DNA of 64,000 nt, taken from assembly GCA_029961685.1 (NCBI GenBank), contig JARWKL010000005.1:45520211-45584210 (forward strand). Direction: 5' to 3'. Below the pieces are notes generated by a model. It worked only from the letters and a program-made list of their open reading frames with translations. It was not told where the DNA came from and did no database searches. The translations under genes and the position numbers were made by a program. How positions within the stretch are numbered: position 1 is the stretch's first letter; every line of letters starts with the position of its first letter. The stretch comes from Aristolochia californica (lineage: Eukaryota > Streptophyta > Magnoliopsida > Piperales > Aristolochiaceae). Positions 13,301-24,214 of the stretch are shown piece by piece.

Positions 13301-16300
13301 GTTTGCGGTATTGGTGGAGTTTGCAGAGACCCCACGGGATCGATTTCGCTGACTTATGCAGGTCCAATGTGCAATTCAGACTCAATGGGAGCACAATTCC
13401 AGGCACTAAGGGGTGAAGGTTTTCACCCAAAAATTCTCCAGCCTTCTTGTCATTGAGGGGGACTCCACCTTGGTCATTAGCTGAATGAAAGGAAAATCAA
13501 AGCCTCCATGGAGGCTCAGAGTTATCTTAGAGAAAATCAATGATTTATATATCCACTTTGATCTTTTATAGTAGCATGTCCTTAGAGAAGCCAATTCTAT
13601 GTCAGATTCTCACACCAATGCTGCCATTTCCATTGATTCTCTTGTATTTGGGAACTTCCTCCCCATTGTTGAAGGGGCTCCCTCTTGGCTTGTTTTTTTC
13701 TTCCTCTAATTAATAAGATTAACATTTCAAAAAAATTATTAAACGAAAGAAAGGCTAGCAGGAAAACAGCTAGCAGAGAACAACAGGAGCGCTAATGGTG
13801 AGCATAATGAGAATTAAATACAACCAATAATTCACCTAACAAGTGTCCTCATCTAGCAAGTCGGTCTGCCACCATGTTTGGCTCTCTACGAATGTGAGAG
13901 CAAGTGATATTCAAGCTAGAAGACAGGTCCTCAATCTGAGTGAATTCTTGATCAAATCTCTGACTACACTGACAATCCCCTTTGGCCTATGCAATAATAC
14001 TTGTCGAGTCGTATTCAGTGATTACTGGATGGTGGCAATGTCGGGCATAAATCTTAAGAGCATTTAGCAAAGCATAGACCTTTGCATTGGTTGAGTCAGA
14101 AATGCTGAGGGGCCACTATAGCTTAATATGGAGTTGCACAAGTGGACTCTAATCATACCCCCATATCCTAAAGAGTGTGGGTTGCCGAACGAACTCCTAT
14201 GAAGGTTCAGCTTCAGGCGGCCAGGAGGAGGGGGGCAACCAGCTTGCTCTCACTGGCTTGAACGAAGTCATAGACGCCACAGAATCCCAAATTTTGCCTT
14301 ACAATTGCAGCCAACAGATCTTGGAGGTTGGAGCGATTCAGACTTTTTGCAGCAGAAAGATCAAATAATGAGGAAGGCAAGTGATCTAAGCTCTTTGTAT
14401 TCCACAAAGTAAATTGTATTTCCTTTATTCTCTAATCTCTCATCAGCTCCTGTCCATTCCTCCTCTTCATAGTCTCAACAAATGTTTGTCAGTGTGTAAA
14501 AGAAATTTGCATATGCTCAAAGAATATTTATGAACCCAAATAACCAAAAATTAAGAAGAAAAAGAAGTAGAAAGAGAAGAAATGTCGAAAACCTTGAGAT
14601 ACCTTTCTCTCTTTTTTGTACTAAAGTCGACTTCAAGTTTTGCATATATCTTTTTTGCTAACTTGGTAGCCTGATCGTTGCTTGGGTGAGCCTTTGACAC
14701 AAATACAATAAACCACTCCCTTTCATCATTTTGAACAAGTAACTTGAGTCGTGGTTTTAGAATGGTCTTGAATTCATCAAGGTCCTGAAAAAGCAAAATA
14801 AAAATGAGCTCAAATCACACGGAAAAACAGCATGATACACAGGCATCAAACAATAATGAGAATGGTCAGAAGAATATACTTAGGAAAACTGCAATCACTT
14901 GCATTTGCATTTTAACAAGTACAACCAAATTTTAACAGTCAAATTTAACAGAAGAATATACAGAATTCGATTCGGCAGCATTAATTACTTGAGAGTTTAT
15001 GCGGCTACCATGCAAAATGAAACATGAATTCATAAAAAAAAAAAGGCTTCAACTGGAACTAGGACACACAAACAGTGATCATGTTGAAAGGATTGGAAAG
15101 ATACCTCACAAGTAACAAGGACAATAGTTGCATATGGCTCCCGAAACCAAAATAGAGACTGCTCTTGGGGAAAACGACTACGTAGCCTTGCATCTGTTGT
15201 TAAAATAAACTCTGCTGGCAGATTCTCCACACTAACTATATTACGAGTCTTGTTGTTCAAGGAAGCCTCTTTAAATGGTAAGCGGTTCTCAAATCCGTCC
15301 TTCACACTAGGCCACAAGTCACTTACATCTTCAACTGGAAATCGATGTAAAAAGAGTTTTTTAGTCACATTATACAAAAGAATAAGGATCCAAATAAATG
15401 AGATGATCAGACAAGAGGATAAATCTTCTGATAATTTCTGTCCTCTAATCAGATCAACTGTAAGGACTTGGTCAGTCGGTCAAAAAATAAATTGCTTACT
15501 CAGACTACTCAAGCCACATTATGAAAGGAATCAACTTTCTCTAATAAACAACTCAATGTGAACAATCCCCAAGATGTGTCAATGGCATTAATGATCCAAG
15601 GGCTAGCAAGGGTAGGGTATTTCCTGCCAACACCTCACTGTTGGGAGCATTCTCCCAACTTGTTTGTTTTGTCACTTTGGCTTCTGTACTTTTTTGGAGT
15701 TCTCTAGTTTGTTGCCCTTCTCAATGGAATCTTTTTGGCATTATTATAAAAAAAAAGGTCAAAGTGAACATAAAACAATAGTATTTAGACAAGACCTACT
15801 CCCTACATGGGTTTTTCAGTGGAATTATCTCCAGTCATCATTGTTGGCATCTAGAAAAGTAGAATTTTTTTTTTATATTAATAAAGTGCATGATAGACTG
15901 TCACTCAGCACAAACTAATCAGAGTACTCGGATCTCTTGAAGTCATGCAACTAACAGATTTTTAAACACTAATATATCTACATTTTTATTTCAGGCTTAG
16001 GTAATTCAACAGGGGTATTGTGAAAACCAAACGGGTGGCCTGTTGTATATGAAAATGAGAATGAAACTTTGACGTCTTTTTAGTGTCTGAAAAAATCAGT
16101 TCATTTCCAGAATCTTTGGAAAGTTTGCTTTTCTCTTTTTCTTTTTTTCCCCCCTCAAATTAAAGATCAAATTAACAGAAAGTGCTAGTTCAGATAAGCC
16201 ATAGAACTATCAACACATCAATTGTTCCCCTGACACAGTTTGTTGTATTTCCCTGTAAAGCCTCGCAAAAAAGTTTGACTTGGTTGATCTCTTTCACTTC

Positions 16301-16828
16301 AATGCATGGATGAATAATGCCCGTCTTAAATAGGTAGGCAGTCAACCAGTTTTTATCAAGATGCAATGACTTGAACTATTATGGCTCTTAAACAGACGAT
16401 TTTTATTTCTTTTTCTTTTAGAGAGAATAAGTCCACAAAATAACCAAACGAACTGCAGCAGTTATAACTAGCAGGACCTCTTAACTCATTTCTCATTCAG
16501 ACGAGTAGCATTTTCTCCGTGAATGCAATAGAAAACTCAAACAGCCAGGAACGTATATATTTGCATGTATGCACAACAGAACTAGATCAAAATAGGATGT
16601 ATCGGCTATGACAAAATCGCACAACAAGAGCGTTCGCTCTGAATTAACAGTCCAAGGTTGAGTGGCTAAGATCGGAGGAAAAAGGCAGAAGAGGATAAAA
16701 GCCGAAAACTGAATGAAAAAGGGAGGGGGCAAAGAAAGAAAAAGAGAAGAGAAAGTGAACTAACCTGCAATGATCAGACGATCGCATGCGTTCTTTATAG
16801 TCTGAAATTGAGCAAGGAAATTCGCCAT
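4392..16828 (-). CDS. TRS130: TRAPPII complex subunit TRS130 (TRAPPC10-like), 3' end outside window
   Basis: This encodes a large subunit of the TRAPPII tethering complex, which works at the trans-Golgi and, in plants, is needed for cytokinesis and polarised secretion. Seventeen exons join in phase (minus strand): 16828-16765, 15334-15105, 14784-14603, 10624-10441, 10344-10254, 9311-9148, 8971-8882, 8790-8629, 8213-8152, 7907-7817, 6912-6749, 6637-6415, 6293-5736, 5574-5362, 5172-4782, 4660-4570 and 4476-4392. They give 1,015 codons of an expected total near 1,250. The start reads MANFLAQFQTIKNACDRL. Strong family segments include FPQEQSLFWFREPYAT, NDEREWFIVFVSKAHPSND, CALYAGEGWQDLLAEVLPN and QKPGSYVLGVLTGQIG. 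No frame breaks were seen. The exon 16 donor appears to be GC rather than GT. Introns reach 4 kb because of LINE insertions. The remaining C-terminus should lie left of position 1. Confidence 0.93.
7001..7180. repeat. Intronic tandem repeat, three copies of about 60 bp
   Basis: Copies start at 7001, 7061 and 7122, each with 'aaatatggatga.ttgacaa' followed by 'gaggactac'. They lie inside the TRS130 intron between exons at 7817 and 6912. They are slightly diverged and have no coding meaning. Confidence 0.85.
10742..10762. repeat. TA microsatellite
   Basis: A short run of alternating T and A lies inside a TRS130 intron. Confidence 0.8.
10834..11281 (+). mobile_element. 5'-truncated LINE with target-site duplications, inside TRS130 intron 4
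   Basis: The body is 10845-11270, flanked by the 11-bp direct repeat aaattattttc at 10834-10844 and 11271-11281. It ends in a run of A at 11262-11270, as expected for target-primed reverse transcription. The plus strand reads nearly in frame through RNase H: 'GFGEIISDSFGNQ', 'PLGISDSTTAELYDLLNGLR', 'HIEGDSKVVIGWC', and after stops 'NSAADVLAK'. It lies antisense to the host gene. It closely resembles the LINE at 20508-21074, so both probably derive from one family. Confidence 0.88.
11740..11935 (+). mobile_element. LINE 3' terminal fragment
   Basis: The plus-strand frame reads 'PRSANSLADSLAKDGASLQ' followed by 'SLVVKGVLI' and a stop. This is the end of the RNase H domain and the ORF2 tail of the same LINE type seen elsewhere in this intron. 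Confidence 0.7.
12060..13738 (+). mobile_element. LINE ORF2 fragment: end of reverse transcriptase, zf-RVT and RNase H
   Basis: This is the longest LINE remnant here. Broken frames in order show 'LVKWEDVCQKKGDRNLG' and 'NEALLAKWL' (post-RT region), 'QVLNAKYGFDSNRW', then 'FHIGTGD'. A zf-RVT-type segment follows (12803-13015) with 'LCKLCDDVKEEMDHLLMHC', holding the paired Cys and the His/Cys of that domain. RNase H-like sequence starts near 13250 ('LNFDGSSLGNP' after frame correction). Many stops and frameshifts show it is old. It ends in an A run near 13730. It lies antisense to TRS130. Confidence 0.82.
13830..14410 (-). mobile_element. LINE RNase H remnant, minus strand
   Basis: The minus strand carries 'LLNALKIYARHC' (near 14060) and 'REPNMVADRLAR' (near 13860-13890). 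The latter is the RNase H C-terminal motif that includes the Asp of 'N-ADRLA'. Upstream, 14407-14213 is open but only weakly similar. It abuts the plus-strand LINE ending near 13738, so the two lie tail to tail. Confidence 0.6.
15560..15760 (+). mobile_element. LINE 3' tail fragment
   Basis: A GC-rich stretch with 'LLGAFSQLVCF'-like tail sequence is followed by T-rich 3' UTR-like sequence and an A run at about 15750-15760. This repeats the layout of the other LINE ends in this gene. It lies in TRS130 intron 1. Confidence 0.45.
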
Positions 16829-18285
16829 GGGCGATCGATTTGAACCATAGGCAACCGGAAGAAACTGAGGAACGGGCGGTGTGGGAGAGAAGAGGTTTTG
16901 CTGACAAGGCAGAGATTAGTGCTGAAATCTCGAAAATGTAGAGGGGCAGGGCAGACACACCTTTATTATAGATAATTTGTATCTCCTCCAAAACTTACAA
17001 GAATATTTATAGATACTATGCATTTAGTTGGGTATCTGGGATGATTACATATTTAAGACAATCTCTTCTTATTATCGGTATTATAAAGAGGAAAACTCTA
17101 TGTTTGTAATTTGTATCATCATTATGCTTCCTAATTGTCTACTTGCTTATTATTGACAAATACAAAATAAATTACATAAAAATTACCAATCATATTAAAA
17201 ATCGAAAAATAGCTATGCCTCTTCTCTTCGTAGGGAACACAAATTGGTCCAATTAATTTTATATTCTAAATTCTTCTTATTTATTTTTATAATTTATATA
17301 GCTCGACTCCATGCCACCTCTACACTTCCCGGCGTTTTATGATCCAAATGTCGACTGCGCTGTCTCCTGCCATCTATCTGCTACGGCCCTTCCTCTCTGC
17401 ATTTTCAGCAGCATCCTACTATGCTCTCTGTGTTTTGGTGCATGGACGAGACTCAGACAGCGCCGGAGGAACATCCGCGTCCATGTACGCTGCATTTCCT
17501 GGGACAAGTGTTCTTCGGTTTGTTTGTTTCGTCTCAAGCGCTCCACCCTATCTCTTTACATATTTGTTTTGGCTTCTGTGCTTGATTCCCATGTTCATCT
17601 TGTCTGCGAGACTCGTCAATAACTTTAGCAATGTCAGCTTCTATAATGACGAAGCTCGGTGGCGTCTTCTCGAGGATCTCCTTTTCGTCTGGTGACTAGG
17701 CGCAGGTAATTGTTATGTTATTTTTTACCGGCTTAAGAATTCCACAAGAAAAAAATTACCCGATACTCATTTATTTGGAACCGCTGAAAATGCATTGCAT
17801 GTAGGCAGCTGATTAACTATTCTCTCGCTAATGTACAGGCTTGGTGACTAAAAGGATTTTTCTGTTGCAGACTCTGTTTTTTAAAATGCTGTAAATTACG
17901 TCTGGGTGAAATGTATTGCACTATTTTATCAGTGCACATTATTATTTTATATATTTATTCAGTCTGACAATGTCTGTGTCCATCCTCTTACTGACAAAAA
18001 CTCTTTAACTTTTTGGCTTCTTAAAAGATGTTAGCAAAAAAGCCTTCTCAGTGTCAAATACAATATGTACAATTGCACAGTTATATTTAACAAATTGCTG
18101 ATCAAGTCAGTATTACTTAGGTCCTACATTTTTGTCTATGTACGCATATTAACAACCAACATATGAGCTTTATATTTGTGCCATATCATCTTATATATTG
18201 TTTCTTCTGAAAATATGATGAATTTCTTCCTCTGCCAGGGAGCTGCAGATCTATCAAATGTTTAGACAGAATTCAACTTCTGAAT
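16829..18285. other. Intergenic region between TRS130 and the CYP37-type pseudogene
   Basis: The two genes point away from each other, so this stretch holds the TRS130 5' flank and whatever remains of the pseudogene's start. A GC-richer block at 17310-17695 has an open plus frame that might be an old transit-peptide exon, but I cannot match it. The rest is AT-rich with nothing recognisable. Confidence 0.6.
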
Positions 18286-19474
18286 GTTGTGTCGTAGAAC
18301 GAAGAAGAAGGTTGAAAGAGCAATTACTTTAATCCTAATTGCTCTACAGATCTCATTTCCAATTACTGTATGCAATTGAAGTACAGGGTTTATTTCTCCC
18401 GCCGGTGCAGTTCCTTATTCACCAGACACTAAGGTTCCTAGGACTGGAGAACTTGCTTTGAGAAGAGCAATCTCTACAAACACGAGCATGAAAGCTGTAC
18501 AGGTGATTTGCCATTGTTATAATTTTAAGACTCTCAAGAATTGTTTGTGTATGTTGTAAACTCCATTGATATTACCGTCTTAAGTTAAGTTAGTTCGTAG
18601 GAATCTCTGGAGGACATATCCTACTTGCTCCGAATTCCTCATAGAAAGCCTTATGGTACAGTGGAAGGTGATGTTGACAAAGCTCTCAAGGTATTGGGCA
18701 AGAGTTGACTATGCTGTGCTATTTTATTTTGACTATTATTTTATTTTATAGCTGTGGACTGGGTGAAAGTGATGACAACCACACTTGTTCATGTATAGGA
18801 GTGCAACGATATACTTTACTAGTGTTTCCCCATCTTGAACTCTCATCACAATCTTATAGCCCAATATGCAACAGTTTGAGGGCTTCTTCAAAGCGGCAAG
18901 TGTCCCTGTTTGAGACATATTGTGGATAGGCATTTCAGTAAGGTGGATTAAACAGGAAACCTACCCTGAAATGCCTCCTGCTCTCTCCCCCCACCTCAGG
19001 TTTAATCAACCTTACACCCCAATGCTTCTAGATGAAGATAACAAAAGAAAAATATAAGATAAACTTTAAAATGTTTAGGAACAAGTGCAAAGAACAGCCA
19101 AGAGCAGATGCATTAACTTATTTGAACAAGGGCAGTGCAAAACTTTTCTCCACTGACATCGTGTTTAAAACTGCACATCATCTCGAAACTACAAGCCTTC
19201 TTTTTCTGCTTTCATTGCTTCATATTGCCCAGTGGATTGTTGACAGGGCTCGAGCAGGATTATGAAATTGACCATTTCAAGTTGCAGGACTGAGGGTTCC
19301 TGGGACTTTTGCTGGTGGGGTGGGTTCTTTAAAGGCCACATGCTGGCACTCCTAGTTATAAAAACTAACCCACCTATTATCTACACTTTAATTGAATATG
19401 AGTTTGTCCTCTGCTCCCTATTTCTTTTGTTTGTTCTTCATGAGCATTGACTCATATATCTTGTTTAATATATA

Positions 19475-19789
19475 TGTGAGAAAACAGTGTGAAGGGTAGT
19501 TTGGTAATTTAACATTGTCTACGCCTCCTAAATATAGTCTGCCAGTATGTTTGAGAGTTGATGTAGTTTGAGTTTCATGTAACTTGGAGGTGTAATGTAG
19601 GAGTTATAAGGGTTTAAGTGTGTAAGGATATATTTGTTTTTCTACCTATTTTTCACTTAAACTATATATATGGGTTAGGGGTCGATTTGAACCTAACGAG
19701 AACTTTTTCTTGTTCTCTTACAGTAGCCGCCACTCTCCTCTTCTTCTTTCTTTTCTTTCTCTTCCTCTCTCTCTCTCTCTCTCTCTTCA
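19475..19789 (+). repeat. 5' LTR of the copia element
   Basis: It aligns with 23889-24214 through 'ggtagtttggtaattt', 'gtttgagagtt', 'gtagtt.gagtttcatgtaa' and 'ttttcacttaaactatatat', with many substitutions and small indels. A CT-rich run closes it. The 5-bp flank atata is one base different from gtata after the 3' LTR, so a target duplication is possible but decayed. Confidence 0.85.
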
Positions 19790-20490
19790 AATTGTATTAG
19801 AGTAGTAAGACCTGGTTACAAGCAAGTGGAGCTCCATCTTCTTCTCCATTGAAGCTAGCGACTTCTTACAAGGGGGAAATTGAGGTTTGATTGACTGGTT
19901 GACAAAAATATGATCTTTGTTCTTTTTTCTCTGCCATAACCCCGGGCTTAATGGTTTCTGCTCCCTCTAAAGCAGTTTGACGAGTATTTTGTGCCCTAAA
20001 GGGGTTATTATCTTGGGATCTTTCACATCTCCCTTGTGTGCATCCCATTACTGGGCTGAATTTGCCTACGTCACTGGGTTGGCTGACGTTAGCCTTATCC
20101 TAGAGATTTTTGTGGCATTTCTGAAGTATTGATCAATCTTGAAGGTATTGGGGATTTTTTGGGTGAATAGGTGCTTAAATTGTGCAAACCCTAATCTTTC
20201 TAAGAAGTGGGGCCCATAGTGCCTACGTAGGCAATCGCTTTGTACTGTGGTTATTTATAGTTGATATTTTTGGTATATATGACTAACTCTGGTGAAGTTA
20301 TCAGCCCCTCGAGGGAACAAGAAAACTAAGAAGGAAAAGATTCAATCTCGATTACTTTAGAGAGCTTGAATGAAAAGAACTACCTTGGTTGGTCAAAATT
20401 CATTTGAATTTACCTCAAGGCCAAAAGAAAGTCTAAATTCATTAAAGATGATCCACCAGTTCCCTTGGTTGATGATTGGGAAGCAGATGA

Positions 20491-21091
20491 CAGTCAAGTC
20501 ATGACCTTTTTTTTTTTTTTTGAAAAGGATGTATATATATATATATATATATAAAAAAAAACAAGAGAATTACAGAAATTACAAAGAGGAGAGCATGTCC
20601 CTGACAACCATGGATTGTAGGGTAGCTCCGTTTTTAGCAAGCGCATCGGCTGCCGAATTAACGGATCTCAGAATGTGAGACCAAATACAAGATAATAATG
20701 AACAAATTTCAATAATCTCCCAAAAAATGTCCCAATGACGCCACGGGGGAGGGGATGCACACTCGCACTAACGAATGACCACTTTCGAATCCCCTTCGAT
20801 ATGGAGAGGGCCGGAGCATTTATCTCGAAATACTCGAAGCCCATTGAGGAGGCCGTGAAGCTCTGCCGAGGTAGAGTCTGAGATACCTAGAGGGCCGGCA
20901 TATGAATAAAGCTGGTTACCTAGGTGATCCGAGATAACCCCGCCGAATCCTGAGAATCCAGGGTTACCAAAAGAAGAACCATCAAAGTTCAACTTAAGGT
21001 AACCAGGATGAGGAGGGGTCCATTCCTGCATAATCCAGGCATTTGTCTTCAAGTGCAGCCTAGCCAAATTAAGCCAGTCAAGTCATGACCT
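20491..21091 (-). mobile_element. 5'-truncated LINE inserted in the copia gag, with a 17-bp target duplication
   Basis: The body 20508-21074 is flanked by a perfect 17-bp direct repeat, CAGTCAAGTCATGACCT, at 20491-20507 and 21075-21091. A T run at 20507-20521 is the poly(A) tail seen on the plus strand, so the LINE reads on the minus strand. Its frame (21067-20768) is an RNase H domain with 'LKLNFDGSSFGNPGFSGFGG' and 'STSAELHGLLNGLR', then after one stop 'NSAADALAKNGATLQ'. The insertion interrupts copia gag codons, so it is younger than the copia element. It belongs to the same family as the LINE at 10845-11270. Confidence 0.93.
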
Positions 21092-23888
21092 AGCTAATCA
21101 ATAGTATTGATTCCAAATTAAGGAATTAAATTATGAACTACGACAACAAAAGATATGTGAGTAAATCAAGAAGCATTGTATGCTCATAAGAGCAATTTAT
21201 CCTGTGTGTATAAATTGTATGCTAAATTTTTTAGTCTTAAGCAAGGTGATCAATTAGTTTCAAACTACTATAGTGAACTACTTGGAGTGCTGCAGAAGAT
21301 AAACATTTTCCACCACTTCACTACTGATGAAAGGGAGCTGAGAAAACAAGAGGGACAACTACACGTAGCTAAATTCCTGGATGGTTTTAGACAAGAATTT
21401 GATGCAGTTAGAGCATAGTTATTGGTCTCGGATGATTCCCCATCACTATCTACTACATTTAACAAAATCATGCGAGCTGAAAATGCAATTATATATCCAA
21501 AGGGAATAAAGAGACTTAGATTTGTTGTTGCATCCACCCTCCATATCTTGGGCAACTCAGATTCAGTCAGAGGACGTGGTGGGATCTTATAGAGGTAGAG
21601 GTAGAGACAATTCAGGTAGAGGCAGAGGTAGAGGTGACAGTAGACTTGACAGGAAGTGTATACATTGCGTTCGGCCATATCATTTCTCTAACAAGTGTTG
21701 GAGTAAGTTTAGGAAGCCTGATTAGGCAAATTTTCTTGTCCACGAAAATGTTGAAACATCTAGTAGACCCATTTTGAATATTGTGCCTGGTGCACCTCAT
21801 GAGATGCAGTAGCTAGCTCAGTTCATGGGGCCATGACCATGTACTGTGATAATCAAGCAACTATTTTCATTTGTTTGGTTCCATCACAAATAAATTGTCT
21901 CCTCATGCAGTGAAACGTTTCTTGGGGTGTTCACGTGTACAGAAAGGGTGCAAATGTTTTTGTCTTTCCACTAGAAAAACATTTGTATTTGTTGATGTGA
22001 CATTCTTTGAAAATGTCCCCTTCTTTCTGCAGGTGTAGTTGACATTACTCCTCCCTCTCCACATCCGAAAATTGTTGCTCCATCTCCTATAGAGGATGGT
22101 CCTACCCACTCACCAGTTGTTAATGTATAGAAACCATTACAAGTGTATCATATAAGACATGCTACTGAGCACCCAACACCAGCTCCCTCCCTCCCGTTGG
22201 ATCTAGAATCTTCCTCATTTGTTGATCCTAAGGTAAGTGACTAGGACCTTCCTATTGCCCTCCCTTAAGGTGTACGTAAGTCCACTAGATATCCATTATC
22301 TAACTTTGTCTTGTTTGACTCCTTGTCTCACAAGTATAAATTTTTTGCCTCTTCTTTGTCTTCGTGCACTTCATTCTTTTGTGCAAGATGCACTTTTATC
22401 CCCTCAGTGGAAAGAAGCTATGGATGCTAAAATGGAGGCTTTATGTGATAGAGGCATATGGGTTCTATGTGACTTGCCTTCAGGTGCTATTGTGGTTGGA
22501 TACCGCTGGGTATACACAATGAAATACTAGGCAGATGGCCCAATTGAGCGATATAAGGCTAGACTGGTAACAAAAGGGTACACTCAAACATATGGTGTTG
22601 ATGTAATTGGGACCTTCTCACCTGTTGCTCGTCTGACTTTGGTAAACATTCTTATATCCATTGCTGTCAATTAAGCCTAGCTGTGGTTTCAACTTGATAT
22701 AAAAAAAATGCTTTGTGTGGTGGCCTAGATGAAGAGGTGTATATGGAACAACCTCATGGGTATGCTACTAAGGGGGAGATTTGGAAGGTGTGCAGACTCA
22801 AAAAGACAATATGTGAGCTTAAACAGAGTCGAGGGCATGGTTTGAAAAATTCAGCCAAGTTGTTATGTCTTATGGATTCTCTCAGAGTCACTGTGATCAT
22901 TCTCTATTTGTCATGAAGAGAGAATATGGTGTTGTTGTACTGCTAGTATATGTGGATGATATCATCCTTTTTGGAAGTGATGCAAAGGGTATCAAAGAAG
23001 TAAAGTTACAACTCTCAAAACATTTTCAAACTAAAGACTTGGAGTTCTTTGAAGTATTTTTTTGGAATTGAAGTAGCTGGAAGCAAGGCACAACTCGTAA
23101 TTAGAGAAAATACGTCACTGATATGTTATAGGAGTATGGCCTATTAGGGGTGAAGCCTGTGGAGACCCCTATGGAAGTTGGTCATGACCTTCACAGTGAG
23201 AATGGTGATGAACTCAATAACAAGATCATGTATCACCGATTAGTTGGGAAACTGGTCTATGCTACAGTTATCCATCCTGATGTATCATTCTCAGTCAGTG
23301 TAGTTAGCCAATTCATGGATTGCCCACGAAAGATACGTCTCAAAGTTGCTAAAAGGATATTAAGATATTTGAAGGGTTCCCTTGGAAAAGGATTGTTCTT
23401 TAAGCCTCATGATCACCTGAAGATAAAAGCATTCTCAGATGTAAACTATGATGGGTCTAAATTGCACAAAAAGTCAACTAGGTGGAAGCTTGATAAGTTG
23501 GAGGAGTACGAAACAGAATGCGGTGGCCTGTTCCAGTGCTAAAGCCGAGTATAGAGCTATTGCTCGTACTGTTAGTGAATTGATGTGGGTGACATCAGTT
23601 GTTCAGGAATTGAACCTACAAAGCAATGGGCCCATGACCATGTACTGTGATAATCAAAGAGCTATTTTCATTGCGGGAAATCCAGTTTTTCACGAGAGAA
23701 TCAAATATATAGAAGTTGACTATCACTTCGTTCGAGATGTAGTGATGAAGAAGAGGTAGTTGCTCCCTATGTTTGGTCTAGTGATCAAGTTGCTGATATG
23801 TTTACTAAGGTCTTGGGAAAATGTGAATTTGGATTTTTTTGTTACAAGCTAGAGCTTATAAATATTTATGCACCAACTTGAGGGGGAG

Positions 23889-24214
23889 TGTTAGAAAACA
23901 ACGTGAATGGTAGTTTGGTAATTTCACACTGTCTACACCTCCTAGATATAGTTCTATCTTGTCCAGCATGTTTGAGAGTTTATGTAGTTCGAGTTTCATG
24001 TAATTTGGAGGTGTAGTAGGAGTTATGGGTTTAAGTGTGTAAAGGTATATTTGCTTTTGTACTTATTTTTCACTTAAACTATATATATGGGTTAGGGATT
24101 GATTTGAACCCTAACGAGAGCTTTTCCTGCTCTCTTGCAGCAGCTCCTACTCTCCTCTTTTTCTCTCTTCTCTCTCTTCGTATCTCTCTCAACCTTCTTT
24201 ATTCTATTATTTCA
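23889..24214 (+). repeat. 3' LTR of the copia element
   Basis: It starts TGTTAG right after the polypurine tract and matches the 5' LTR over its whole length with scattered changes. It ends near 24214-24216 at TTCA or CACA. Confidence 0.85.

Noticed and set aside
17339..17695. Open frame of 118 codons with hydrophobic stretches before the CYP37-type pseudogene
   Set aside because: It might be an old transit-peptide exon, but I could not match it to the family, and its hydrophobic run is unlike a stromal transit peptide. Left as unassigned.
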